A DNA stretch of 64,000 nucleotides from Thermoanaerobacter wiegelii Rt8.B1 (lineage in GTDB: Bacteria > Bacillota > Thermoanaerobacteria > Thermoanaerobacterales > Thermoanaerobacteraceae), in assembly GCF_000147695.2 (NCBI RefSeq), contig NC_015958.1:1604001-1668000 (forward strand), written 5' to 3'. Below are positions 18,432-26,821 of this stretch, one piece after another. A program made the position numbers and the translations under genes. Below the pieces are notes generated by a model. The model was not told where the DNA came from and did no database searches. It saw only the letters and a program-made list of their open reading frames with translations. Positions within the stretch are counted from its first letter, which is position 1. Every line of letters begins with the position of its first letter.

Positions 18432-18507
18432 TTACAACACACCCTTTACTAATTTAATTCCTTATATATTAACTTTGCCACAAAATTTGCAAAGAGTCAA
18501 TTCCTAT

Positions 18508-20420
18508 ATCGAGTAGGAGCTGAATAATTATTTTATTCAGCGTCCTCTCACACCACCGTACGTACCGTTCGGTATACGGCAGTTCATTAGGAACTAATGC
18601 ACAGTTAGATATCTTTTTGTTAAACTCTTGTATCCAATGCTTTCAAAGTATTTGTTTGTAAGAGTTGCGTTCAGGATTGGGCTGTTGGAAATTCTCCAAT
18701 AGCCTTTCCTTGTATTGGCGTATTCCCAGGCTTTTTGATCTTCTACTCCTAGTTTTACTAAGTTATCATGCTTCGTTTTTATCTTCTTCCATTGTTTCCA
18801 TATACATGCCCTTAGTCTTCGCCTTATCCATTCGTCAAGGGTTTTCATTATGCTTTTTGCGTCTGCTAATCCAAAATAGTTGACCCATCCTGTTGTTATT
18901 TGATTTAGTCTATTTATTCTGTTTTCCATGCTTATTCCCTTGTTCCGATTGGTTATTTCTCTTACTTTTTCCTTAAACCTTTTGATGGATTTTTCATGGA
19001 TTCTTATCCTCACTTCATTTTCTTTTGTATAGAATGAAAATCCAAGAAATTTTCTTCTCCAGGGTCTATCTACAGCACTTTTTGCTTCGTTGACTTTTAG
19101 TTTTAATTTGCTTTCTATGAATTTCTTTATGCTCTTCATTACTCTGTTTCCTGCAGACCTGCTTCTTACATATATGTTGCAGTCGTCTGCATATCGACAA
19201 AATTTATGCCCACGTTTTTCAAGTTCTTTGTCTAATTCGTCCAACATGATATTTGCTAATAACGGACTTAGTGGCCCTCCTTGCAGCGTTCCTTCTTCTG
19301 TTGATACTTTGATTCCGTTTATCATTACTCCTGATTCTAAGTATCTTCGTATTAACTTTAGTACTCTTTTGTCTCCTATCCGCTTTTCTAGTTTGGACAT
19401 TATTATGTCGTGGTTTACTCTGTCAAAGAACTTTTCTAAGTCCATATCTACAACCCATGCGTATCCTTCATTTATATATGCTTCTGCGGCTTTTATTGCG
19501 TCTTTTGCACTGCGTCCTGGTCTGAATCCATAACTGCTATCGGAAAATGTATGGTTGTAGACTCTATTTAGTATTTGGGCTAATGCTTGTTGTATTAGCC
19601 TATCTAGTGCTGTAGGTATTCCTAGTAGTCTTACTCCTCCATCTGGTTTGGGAATTTCTACTCTTCGCACTGGCTGTGGTTTATACTTCCCTTCCAGCAA
19701 TTGTTGCTTTATGGTTGGCCATTTCTCTTTGAGATACGGTAGAAGTTCATCTACTTCCATCCCATCGACTCCATGGCTCCCTTTATTTGCAACGACTCGC
19801 TTGTATGCTAATCTCATGTTCTCTCGTTCTACTATCATCTCAATCATATTGCTGGTATATCTTTGTACATCGTTTCTTCTATCTTCTGACGCCGGTGATA
19901 TACTATGCACTTCCGTTGTCTTTTGAAATTCCATTTCTCCCTCCAACGGATAGCCTCTTTGTTGAGTTGTCTGCAGTCTTCGCATATCTCTCGAGTTCAT
20001 AAGATTTCCAAAACCTCCTAACGTTCGGTCCTTCCTTATCTATTCATGACTAGATAAGTACTATGACCTCTGCTGACTTCTCAAGGTCCAGCCATACATC
20101 ACTGCATGGGTTGTCATTTCAGAGTTCACTCCCATGACTTATCCTTGAGACCTCCCCGGGTAAAAACGATAACTTTCATCTCACATATCTGCCAGATATA
20201 CTGGATGGGATTCGGGTAGTGTTGGACTTCGTTTTGTTACGCAAACTCGTCCATCCCAATTCAGCCTCTTATCTGGTTCTTGTTCATCAGACCGAGATTT
20301 TGCCTTAAGCTTCCTTCAGATTCCACCTCACGATGGACACCCTTGCTTCTGGCTAGTGGTTCCCACTACCAAGCCCACAGCGGACTTTCACCGCCTAGTT
20401 ATCGCCCATGCCGGGCGCAC
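18508..20420 (-). mobile_element. Group IIC (bacterial class C) intron with its reverse transcriptase
   Basis: The 5' end reads GTGCGCCCGGCATGGGCG on the minus strand, matching the group II 5' consensus GTGYG, starting at 20420. Domain V is visible near 18550-18590 (CCGTATACCGAACGGTACGTACGG), followed by a domain VI stem (GCTGAATAA paired with TTATTCAGC). The 3' end is set at CTACTCGAT with a few bases of uncertainty. It lies three bases beyond the T-run of a terminator hairpin, the known target of class C introns. About 420 bases of RNA precede the encoded protein; no separate gene is seen there. Confidence 0.92.
18594..20000 (-). CDS. ltrA: Group II intron-encoded reverse transcriptase/maturase
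   Basis: 468-residue protein that splices and mobilises its intron. Reverse transcriptase blocks are clear: IPKPDGGVRLLGIPT, DMDLEKFFDRVNHD, EGTLQGGPLSPLLANI, and the catalytic FCRYADDCNIYVRS. A maturase (X) region follows (LNQITTGWVNYFGLADAK, RLRACIWKQWKKIKT). No HNH endonuclease is seen, as expected for class C. The frame is complete, so the element may still be active. Confidence 0.95.
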   Translation of the reverse strand: MNSRDMRRLQTTQQRGYPLEGEMEFQKTTEVHSISPASEDRRNDVQRYTSNMIEMIVERENMRLAYKRVVANKGSHGVDGMEVDELLPYLKEKWPTIKQQLLEGKYKPQPVRRVEIPKPDGGVRLLGIPTALDRLIQQALAQILNRVYNHTFSDSSYGFRPGRSAKDAIKAAEAYINEGYAWVVDMDLEKFFDRVNHDIIMSKLEKRIGDKRVLKLIRRYLESGVMINGIKVSTEEGTLQGGPLSPLLANIMLDELDKELEKRGHKFCRYADDCNIYVRSRSAGNRVMKSIKKFIESKLKLKVNEAKSAVDRPWRRKFLGFSFYTKENEVRIRIHEKSIKRFKEKVREITNRNKGISMENRINRLNQITTGWVNYFGLADAKSIMKTLDEWIRRRLRACIWKQWKKIKTKHDNLVKLGVEDQKAWEYANTRKGYWRISNSPILNATLTNKYFESIGYKSLTKRYLTVH

Positions 20421-20424
20421 GTAA

Positions 20425-20450
20425 AAAAGCCAGCTAAGTAGCTGGCTTTT
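20425..20450 (-). terminator. Terminator of the 20449 gene and target of the group IIC intron
   Basis: An eleven-base perfect stem, AAAAGCCAGCT paired with AGCTGGCTTTT, with a four-base loop, overlaps the stop codon of the upstream gene. The T-run and TAC are followed immediately by the intron 5' end at 20420. Confidence 0.92.
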
Positions 20451-21159
20451 AATAAGGATTTTGTTGCATTTGAGGCGGATCAAAAGATGGGAAAGGCTTT
20501 TGATTGAAAATTTCACACACATCTGCTGCAAATTCTTCACAAGCTGCTGGAGTAGGGCAAAAACCGTAAGAAGGAACTAATAATTGCACATCTACTGCGG
20601 ATTTTATCACAATCCATACCCCTATTATTACCTCTACGGTAGCTTTAGGAATCCCCTCTGAACTTTCCCCCTCTGAACTTTCCTTTTTTCCTGTAGTAAC
20701 CTTTCCATATAACCCTTCTGCCAACGCTTCGTATTTCATTATTGCTACATTTGGGTCTGGCACGTAAAGTACAATATCTTTGTTGAAAGTAGTAGTTTTA
20801 CCTGGCAATGTTTGTGTGGTTCCATCCGGATAGTTAATCACAATGTCAAAAGTCACTTGAAAAGTTGCTTCTACTCTTGCAAATCCTGGCCTATCTGCAA
20901 TTGGAGTTATAACAAAGCCAGGAGGTGTAATAAGTGATACAGTAATATTTGTTATTTCGCCAAAAGTAGGAGTTAATTGTGGGTTAGAAGGATGAAAAGT
21001 AATGGGTGGTATTTTATCTAAACATATTCTCTGAGAACAAGCATCATATATCTTAGTCACTTCAATGCAAGCTATTTCTGTAGGTTCAGGAAGTTGCCCT
21101 GGCTGTACAGGGCCTGGCACTATCTCTTGCTGCCCCACCATTTTTTTAGAAAAAGCCAT
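20449..21159 (-). CDS. Hypothetical protein with conserved clostridial cysteine motif
   Basis: 236 residues, function not recognised. It has no signal peptide or membrane segment. Features: a proline/glutamine-rich start (PGPVQPGQLPEPTE), a CIEVTKIYDACSQRIC segment with three cysteines similar to the start of clostridial spore-coat-associated SPOCS-type proteins, a beta-rich middle, a small in-frame repeat ESSEGESSEG, and a C-terminal cysteine pair region (GFCPTPAACEEFAADVC) followed by a Pro/Gln tail. A spore-surface role is a guess. Its terminator carries the group IIC intron. Confidence 0.75.
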   Translation of the reverse strand: MAFSKKMVGQQEIVPGPVQPGQLPEPTEIACIEVTKIYDACSQRICLDKIPPITFHPSNPQLTPTFGEITNITVSLITPPGFVITPIADRPGFARVEATFQVTFDIVINYPDGTTQTLPGKTTTFNKDIVLYVPDPNVAIMKYEALAEGLYGKVTTGKKESSEGESSEGIPKATVEVIIGVWIVIKSAVDVQLLVPSYGFCPTPAACEEFAADVCEIFNQKPFPSFDPPQMQQNPY

Positions 21160-21261
21160 ATTATTTCCCCCTTTACAGTTACAGCTTTTATTAACTTAAA
21201 TTATCTTATCTATCTACAATATACGTTTTAATGTATTAGACTGTTACAAAAAATCAAAAAA

Positions 21262-21576
21262 ATAAGTACCTCGATTGAGGTACTTACAGTTTGTTGACAA
21301 AGTTAAAAAATATTCAAAGGAGATATTTTGCATCGTCGCTCCGATGTTCCAAAGCGACAAAACTAAAGCTCGACCTTCGGGCTCCGGCAGGGTACCGGGC
21401 ACAATCGGCCTCCTTGCCTCAGGTGCCCGCCTTCGCCATCCATGGCTTCGGCCCTGCCTCCACCCTCGGTCTTGCTAAGTTTTGTTACCGCTTTGTAACA
21501 AGTCGCTCCTTATGCAAAATATCTCCTTTACGAAAGTTTGTCTACAGTCTGTAAGTACCTCGATTGAGGTACTTAT
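21262..21576. repeat. 315-base nested inverted-repeat element, GC-rich core, gene-free
   Basis: Both ends carry the same 22-base hairpin, AAGTACCTCGATTGAGG plus TACTT, at 21264-21285 and 21553-21574, flanked symmetrically by AATA/ACAG and CTGT/TATT. Inside these lies an 18-base perfect inverted repeat, AAAGGAGATATTTTGCAT (21316-21333, 21512-21529). The core holds nested pairs: GACC/GGTC (21372, 21468), GGCAGGG/CCCTGCC (21386, 21452), GGGCAC/GTGCCC (21397, 21423) and the hairpin GCCATCCATGGC (21435). The core is far richer in GC than the surroundings. Open frames across it look like chance. It could be a MITE, a structured RNA or an intergenic repeat. On the minus strand the outer left hairpin followed by ATTTTTTT could end transcription of the ferritin-like gene. 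Confidence 0.85.
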
Positions 21577-21638
21577 TTTAGCTTGCCACATAAATTGTTC
21601 CTGATTTTTCAATCATCTATAAACGCAAACTCCTTCTT

Positions 21639-21950
21639 TTATTTAATCTTTTCAATCATTTCTTCTACTTCTTTTGCCCCTTCTTCGTAAAATTTTTCCT
21701 CATCAGGAGCTAGTTCTTTCAAAAGCCTCAAAAACTCTCCCGCATGCACTTTTTCCTCATCTGCTATGTCCATTAAAACTGCTTTTGCTAATTCATTATC
21801 AGTAGCTTCTGCCAACTGAGTATAAAGTTGAATTGCCTCATACTCTGCCGCCACCATAAAGCGTATAGCCCGTACCAACTCTTCATGGGTGACCTTCCTT
21901 TTTTCAGTGAGTCCAGAAAAAGGAGTTCCAAACTCAGGCATAACTAACAT
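21639..21950 (-). CDS. Short ferritin-like protein of the encapsulin-cargo type
   Basis: 103 residues with a ferritin-like two-helix domain: AAEYEAIQLYTQLAE carries the first iron-ligand glutamates and ADEEKVHAGEF the ExxH ligand. It resembles the short ferritin-like proteins (Flp) that are packed in, or fused to, encapsulin shells in Thermotoga and Pyrococcus. No encapsulin gene is near. The ATG at 21950 has AGGAG five bases upstream; another ATG three codons later (MPEFGTPFSG) is possible. Expected role: oxidation and storage of ferrous iron, possibly peroxide defence. Confidence 0.8.
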   Translation of the reverse strand: MLVMPEFGTPFSGLTEKRKVTHEELVRAIRFMVAAEYEAIQLYTQLAEATDNELAKAVLMDIADEEKVHAGEFLRLLKELAPDEEKFYEEGAKEVEEMIEKIK

Positions 21951-22054
21951 CCCCTCTCCTTATGTATTGATTTTATTATATCACAAATTCATGTAATATC
22001 AAAAAATTTCAAAAAGTCGAATCAACTCAACGTATTTGTTATTTATTTCAGCAT

Positions 22055-22106
22055 CAAATAAAACAAGCCAATGTGAAAATATAACTTTATTTTCAACATC
22101 AGCTTG
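22055..22106 (-). terminator. Terminator of the acetoin dehydrogenase operon
   Basis: A long imperfect stem pairs CAAGCTGATGTTGAAAATA with TATTTTCACATTGGCTTG and is followed on the minus strand by TTTTATTT. It lies 20 bases beyond the E2 gene. Confidence 0.8.
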
Positions 22107-22125
22107 CTTTATTTAAAATTTTAAT

Positions 22126-23274
22126 TTAAATAAGTAAAGATACTGGATTCTCTAATGTTTTCTTTAAGTCAAGCAAAAATTTAGCAGCGGTAGCCCCATC
22201 TATTAATCGATGGTCAAAAGAAAGGCTAAGTTTCATAATATGCCTTATAACAATATTGTCGTCTAGAACAACTGGTTCTTTATATATTTTGTTGACACCC
22301 AATATAGCACTTTCGGGCGGATTTATAATAGGCGTGAAACTATCTATTTCATACATTCCAAGGTTAGTGATAGTAAATGTACTTCCGATTATTTCGTCTG
22401 GAGTAAGCTTATTATTTCTCGCTCTTTCACTTAATTCTTTTATATTTTTTGACAATTCTAATAGACTCTTTTTGTCCGCCTCTTTCACTACAGGAACTAT
22501 TAAACCATTATCTAAAGCCACTGCAATTCCGAGATTTATACTGCTATTTTTAATTATATATTCTCCTTCTATAGACCAGTTAACTACAGGATTTTTCTTT
22601 ATAGCTATTACACATGCTTTTGCAATTAAATCGGTATAAGTAAATTTATTATCGCTAATATGATTTAAATTTTCTCTTAAGTTAACCAGTTCTGTGACAT
22701 CCACTTTAATATCTTCTGTAACATGAGGAATTTCTGACCAGCTTTTTTTCATCCTTTGACTTATGGTTTTGCGAATATTGTCCATTGGCATTCTTTCAAC
22801 TTTTTCCAATGCTTGTCCTTCTATTACTGCTACTTCTTTTTTTGGTCCCTCTTCTTCTGTTTTTACTTTTTGCTCAGAAATAAACTTTTTTACGTCTTCT
22901 TCAGTAATCCTTCCACCTGGTCCTGTTCCAGTTATTAAAGAAAGGTCTATGTTATTCTCCTTCGCCAACCTTTTTGCTACTGGAGTAGCTTTTATAAACT
23001 TTTCCTCACTTTTTTCTACTTCTTCTAACTTTTCCCCTTCAGCTGTAATTATTCCAATAGGAGTAGCTACTGGTACAATTTCTCCTTCATTTACTAAGAT
23101 CTTCGCCAAAATTCCATCCGCTGGAGATTCTACAACATTGGTAATCTTATCTGTAGAAACCTCGACAATCTCTTCTCCTTTTTTTACAATATCACCAACT
23201 TTTTTAAGCCATCTATCTACTCTGCCTTCTTTCATTGTAAGTCCCAATTTAGGCATCACTACATTTACCGGCAT
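22126..23274 (-). CDS. acoC: Acetoin dehydrogenase complex E2, dihydrolipoamide acetyltransferase
   Basis: Core subunit that moves the acetyl group to coenzyme A. 382 residues in the usual order: one lipoyl domain with the lipoylated lysine in VSTDKITNV (about residue 43), an acidic linker, a subunit-binding domain (TPVAKRLAKENNIDLSLITGTGPGGRI, about 96-132), a charged linker, and a catalytic domain with SLSFDHRLIDGATAAKFL near the C-terminus (His/Asp of the acetyltransferase). It is the last gene of the operon. No E3 gene is present here, so lipoamide dehydrogenase must come from elsewhere. Confidence 0.93.
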   Translation of the reverse strand: MPVNVVMPKLGLTMKEGRVDRWLKKVGDIVKKGEEIVEVSTDKITNVVESPADGILAKILVNEGEIVPVATPIGIITAEGEKLEEVEKSEEKFIKATPVAKRLAKENNIDLSLITGTGPGGRITEEDVKKFISEQKVKTEEEGPKKEVAVIEGQALEKVERMPMDNIRKTISQRMKKSWSEIPHVTEDIKVDVTELVNLRENLNHISDNKFTYTDLIAKACVIAIKKNPVVNWSIEGEYIIKNSSINLGIAVALDNGLIVPVVKEADKKSLLELSKNIKELSERARNNKLTPDEIIGSTFTITNLGMYEIDSFTPIINPPESAILGVNKIYKEPVVLDDNIVIRHIMKLSLSFDHRLIDGATAAKFLLDLKKTLENPVSLLI

Positions 23275-23278
23275 AAAA

Positions 23279-24277
23279 TCACCTCTTTACAAAAAGTCCT
23301 ATTTGCTGTGCAATTTCAAGCGTTTTTGTTACATTAACTCGATAAGGTCCATTCCGCGATATTCTAAAAATTAATATATCACCTTCTTTTATTATCACTT
23401 CTCTTTCTCCATCCAACGCAATAGTACCTTTTTCCATCACCTCATAAGAATAATCTGTATCCATGTTCAATCTTTTACAATCAATTATCCCTACTTTTTC
23501 AACGACGCCCGGAGCTATAGGCGCCATGACTGACTCCGGGCTTTCCCCTATTTTTACATATATACCTCCATCCTCATCTTCTGACAATGTTGTTTTATAA
23601 CCAGCTACAGAAGAAAAGCCGATGTTATTAGGGTGAGCCCTTGTAACAAAAATATCAGTTATTGTCGATATATCCCAAATTGCCTTAGTACCTGTAAAGT
23701 TCTCTTTAGAGATTACAGCATCTATCAAAGCAATGTCTATTAACTTACCGTTTTTGTATATTTCTAATCTTTTGTCTCTTTTACACAATATCTCTTTGTC
23801 AAATTTACCAGAAGATACTACAGAAGCTACAATGCCAGCTATAGTTCCTTCCAACATCATAGGATATACATTATTGGTACCTGTCGAAATTGGCAAAAGT
23901 GGTGTCTCGTTAATCACTTTTGCAATAACTCTGTTGGTTCCATCCCCCCCTAATGAAACAATGCATCCCACACCAAATTGTTCCATTATTTTCGTAGCTA
24001 CCATTGTATCTGCAAAACTACCAGTTATAGTCATATCAAGTATCTCCACATCTATTCCCAATTGTTTTAAATAAATTAAGTTATTTTTGGCTTTATATCC
24101 AATTTCATAAGTGTCAGGCATTATATATATTTTCTCAGTACCAAATTTTTGAGCAGCCAATATAATTCTTTCTACTATGTTTACCTTTTCATAATTATCA
24201 ATTACCGTCGCATGTGCAACCAATCGCCTTATATCTTTCCCCGATGACGGATTTGCAATTATCCCTATGGTTTTCAT
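23279..24277 (-). CDS. acoX: AcoX-like ATP-NAD kinase family protein
   Basis: 332 residues from an ATG with AAGGAGG upstream. The N-terminus KTIGIIANPSSGKDIRRL and the SLGGDGTNRVI motif (GGDGT) place it in the NAD kinase/diacylglycerol kinase fold. AcoX-type members occur in acetoin clusters but their reaction is not established. It is set between the E1 beta and E2 genes with short gaps, so it is made with the complex. Odd for an operon of this kind only in that its role remains unknown. Confidence 0.85.
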   Translation of the reverse strand: MKTIGIIANPSSGKDIRRLVAHATVIDNYEKVNIVERIILAAQKFGTEKIYIMPDTYEIGYKAKNNLIYLKQLGIDVEILDMTITGSFADTMVATKIMEQFGVGCIVSLGGDGTNRVIAKVINETPLLPISTGTNNVYPMMLEGTIAGIVASVVSSGKFDKEILCKRDKRLEIYKNGKLIDIALIDAVISKENFTGTKAIWDISTITDIFVTRAHPNNIGFSSVAGYKTTLSEDEDGGIYVKIGESPESVMAPIAPGVVEKVGIIDCKRLNMDTDYSYEVMEKGTIALDGEREVIIKEGDILIFRISRNGPYRVNVTKTLEIAQQIGLFVKR

Positions 24278-24317
24278 GTCTGCCTCCTTATATTTATCAA
24301 ACAAAATGCTTTACGTC

Positions 24318-25289
24318 CTATGCTATTGCCCTTACCGCCTTTATTATATCTTCTTCATTAGGGATTACAACATTCTCAAGAACCGTCGTAAATGGGATTG
24401 GTGTATTTAAAGCTCCAATGCGTACTATCTGTGCATCTAGATAATCAAACATTTCTTCAGCTATCAATGCTGCTAACTCACCGCCCCAGCTACCCCTCTT
24501 AACTTCTTCTGTAACTATTACTATCTTGTGAGTCTTTTTTAGGGAATTAAAAATTTTTTCTTTGTCAAGAGGGAACAAAGTCCTCGGGTCTATTACTTCC
24601 ACTTCTATACCCTCTTTTGACAATATTTCTGCTGCTTTTAACGCTTTATGGACCATGAGACCTGTTGCAACTACGGTAACGTCGCTGCCTTCTCTTTTGA
24701 TATCTGCTACTCCAAGAGGTATGGGTTCATTAGTATCAGGAACATCCCCTTTCATACTGTACAAAACTTTATGTTCCACAAAAACCACCGGGTTGTCATC
24801 ACGTATTGCAGATATCATTAGACCTAAAGCATCTTTAGGAGTAGAAGGATAAACCACCTTTAATCCCGGCACATGAGTAAACCACGCTTCAAGGCTTTGT
24901 GAATGCTGAGCTGCTGCTTGTATTCCTGCACCTGCTGGCATTCTTAAAACCATAGGTATTGTAATTTTCCCGCCAAACATATACCTCATTTTTGCAGCCT
25001 GATTGACAAGCTGATCCATTGCCACTGTTACAAAATCCACAAACATAAGCTCAGCAACAGGTCGCATGCCAGTAGCTGCAGCTCCTATCGAAACACCTGT
25101 AATTGCTGTTTCTGAAATAGGAGTATCTTTTACTCTGTCCTCTCCAAATTCATCTATCAAGCCGCGAGTTACGCCAAAAGTCCCTCCAAATCTCCCAATA
25201 TCTTCTCCTAATAAAAACACTGCCGGGTCTCTTCTCATCTCATTTAAAATAGCTTCTCTTAAAGCCTCTGCATACGCCATATTCCTCAT
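24318..25289 (-). CDS. acoB: Acetoin dehydrogenase E1 component, beta subunit
   Basis: Beta chain of the thiamine-diphosphate E1 heterotetramer that cleaves acetoin (2-oxoacid dehydrogenase family). 323 residues with the usual landmarks: [39 protein letters not shown] (cofactor-contacting glutamate), [34 protein letters not shown], and the C-terminal transketolase-like part [14 protein letters not shown]. Its ATG overlaps the stop codon of the alpha-subunit gene, which supports equal production. Confidence 0.93.
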   Translation of the reverse strand: MRNMAYAEALREAILNEMRRDPAVFLLGEDIGRFGGTFGVTRGLIDEFGEDRVKDTPISETAITGVSIGAAATGMRPVAELMFVDFVTVAMDQLVNQAAKMRYMFGGKITIPMVLRMPAGAGIQAAAQHSQSLEAWFTHVPGLKVVYPSTPKDALGLMISAIRDDNPVVFVEHKVLYSMKGDVPDTNEPIPLGVADIKREGSDVTVVATGLMVHKALKAAEILSKEGIEVEVIDPRTLFPLDKEKIFNSLKKTHKIVIVTEEVKRGSWGGELAALIAEEMFDYLDAQIVRIGALNTPIPFTTVLENVVIPNEEDIIKAVRAIA

Positions 25290-26272
25290 CTTACCCTTAC
25301 CTCCTCTACTATATCTGTATAAACATCCTCTACCGCTGCCTCTTCTTTTGGATATGGGCTTTCTTCAGCAAACCTTACCGCTTCTTCTACCTCTTCAACT
25401 ATCCTTGCCTCTATATCTTTTAATTCTTTCTCAGTTGCCACATCATTGTCGAGTATATGTTTACTTAATCGAAGTATTGGATCTTTTGCCAACCATTCTT
25501 CCACTTCTTCTTTAGACCTATAAATAGTAGGATCCCCTTCAAAATGCCCTCTATATCTATACGTTTTACATTCAACTAAAGTCGGACCGGCGCCACTTCT
25601 AGCCCTGTTTATAGCTTCTTTTGCTACTTCATATACTGCCAATACATCGTTTCCATCCACCGTAACCCCAGGAATACCATAACCAATAGCTCTGTCAGCT
25701 ACATCTTTGATAGCTTGGTGCTTATCCTGCCTCATAGATATACCATAAAGGTTGTTTTCACAGACAAACACTACTGGTAACTTCCATATAGAGGCTATAT
25801 TCAACGCCTCGTGAAAAGTACTCTGGTTGGAGGCGCCATCACCAAAGAAACATACTGCCACCTGATCAGTTCCTCTCATTTTAGCGGAAAGAGCTGCACC
25901 CGCTGCAATAGGAAAACCTCCACCTACAATACCATTAGCTCCTAAAATTCCTTTAGTGGCATCCGCTATATGCATAGATCCGCCTTTCCCTTTACAGTAT
26001 CCCGTTTCTTTGCCATATAATTCGGCCATCATATATTTTAGATCGCCACCTTTTGCTATTAAATGACCATGACCTCTGTGAGTACTGGTAATATAGTCTT
26101 TATCCTCTAAATTTTCGCATACACCGACAGCTGTAGCCTCTTCACCAATGTATAAATGTACAAAACCTAAAACTTTCCCCTGAGCAAATAGTTCCGCGAC
26201 TTTTTCTTCAAACTTCCTGATTTTAACCATTCTGGTGTACATATCAAGAAGAACATCTCTTGAAATTTCCAT
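25286..26272 (-). CDS. acoA: Acetoin dehydrogenase E1 component, alpha subunit
   Basis: Alpha chain of the thiamine-diphosphate-dependent E1. 328 residues. The cofactor motif runs from [17 protein letters not shown] to VVFVCENN (GDG...NN), preceded by [21 protein letters not shown]. The pyruvate dehydrogenase alpha chain is similar; assignment to acetoin rests on the neighbours (acoX, Lin0512, AcoR-type activator, sigma-54 promoter). The C-terminal third is rich in glutamate. Confidence 0.9.
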   Translation of the reverse strand: MEISRDVLLDMYTRMVKIRKFEEKVAELFAQGKVLGFVHLYIGEEATAVGVCENLEDKDYITSTHRGHGHLIAKGGDLKYMMAELYGKETGYCKGKGGSMHIADATKGILGANGIVGGGFPIAAGAALSAKMRGTDQVAVCFFGDGASNQSTFHEALNIASIWKLPVVFVCENNLYGISMRQDKHQAIKDVADRAIGYGIPGVTVDGNDVLAVYEVAKEAINRARSGAGPTLVECKTYRYRGHFEGDPTIYRSKEEVEEWLAKDPILRLSKHILDNDVATEKELKDIEARIVEEVEEAVRFAEESPYPKEEAAVEDVYTDIVEEVRVR

Positions 26273-26289
26273 AACTATTCATCTCCTCC

Positions 26290-26655
26290 TCATTTTATAT
26301 TTACCGTTATGCAAGCCACTGCAACTTCAATGGTGTCATCTTTGTCTCCAAATTCCGGCTCTTTTATTCCTGCTACCCTCATCCCCCCTTTTATTGCTTT
26401 TACATATTTTTCCCCAATGGGAAGTACAGCCTTTATTCCTTCTTCTTCAATTTCTTCTGGCCTTGATACTGCCACTGTAGCCTCTACAACTATCTCATTT
26501 AAGTCAACACCCAATATTTCCGTAAGTCCACATAGACAACTATGAGATATCGCATCTTTTACTGCCTTTTGAGCAGCTTTATTGACATCTTGACCGTGTA
26601 AATCTACTCCATATCCAAACTCGACTATAAACCTTTTAATAAGTACCGCCTCCAT
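26290..26655 (-). CDS. Lin0512 family protein, first gene of the acetoin operon
   Basis: 121 residues, matching the Lin0512 family of small proteins of unknown activity that are often linked to acetoin or related dehydrogenase genes. Visible features: RFIVEFGYGVDLHGQDVNKAAQKAVKDAISHSCLCGL, with a cysteine pair near residue 40, and a C-terminal PEFGDKDDTIEVAVACITVNI. It is the first gene after the sigma-54 promoter. No catalytic site is known. Confidence 0.85.
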   Translation of the reverse strand: MEAVLIKRFIVEFGYGVDLHGQDVNKAAQKAVKDAISHSCLCGLTEILGVDLNEIVVEATVAVSRPEEIEEEGIKAVLPIGEKYVKAIKGGMRVAGIKEPEFGDKDDTIEVAVACITVNIK

Positions 26656-26697
26656 TTCTTAAAATTTTTTATCAAAGACAATGCTATTAAAATTAAT

Positions 26698-26715
26698 ATT
26701 CAAATTTCATGCCAA
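26698..26715 (-). promoter_or_regulatory. Sigma-54 (-24/-12) promoter of the acetoin operon
   Basis: On the minus strand TTGGCAT, five bases, TTGAAT: the GG of the -24 element and the G of the -12 element have the required spacing (GG-N10-GA against consensus GG-N10-GC). It lies about 43 bases before the Lin0512 gene. An enhancer-binding activator of the AcoR type is encoded next to it, which supports the call. Confidence 0.8.
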
Positions 26716-26716
26716 A

Positions 26717-26742
26717 ATAAAAAACCCCTTAAATTAAGGGTT
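26717..26742 (-). terminator. Terminator of acoR
   Basis: AACCCTTAA pairs with TTAAGGGGTT and is followed on the minus strand by TTTTTTATTTT, which runs straight into the -24 element of the next operon. Confidence 0.85.
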
Positions 26743-26780
26743 AATAAATTAGCAATCTCATATTTATACAAAATCATTTG

Positions 26781-26821
26781 TCTCATTTTGAGATTCCTTT
26801 TATTTAGTCTCAATTTGAGAC
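26781..26821. promoter_or_regulatory. Paired palindromes, probable AcoR enhancer sites
   Basis: TCTCATTTTGAGA (26781-26793) and GTCTCAATTTGAGAC (26807-26821) are two related palindromes with centres 27 bases apart, 70-115 bases upstream of the sigma-54 promoter. That distance suits an upstream activating sequence. The second lies inside the last codons of acoR. Confidence 0.7.

Noticed and set aside
21275-21554. Two plus-strand frames of 67 and 87 codons across the nested inverted repeat
   Set aside because: They result from the GC-rich core lacking stops; no ribosome site, no recognisable protein pattern, and the segment is better explained by its repeats.
22126-26272. Reading the dehydrogenase genes as pyruvate dehydrogenase
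   Set aside because: The sequences alone would allow it, but acoX, Lin0512, the AcoR-type activator and the sigma-54 promoter point to acetoin.
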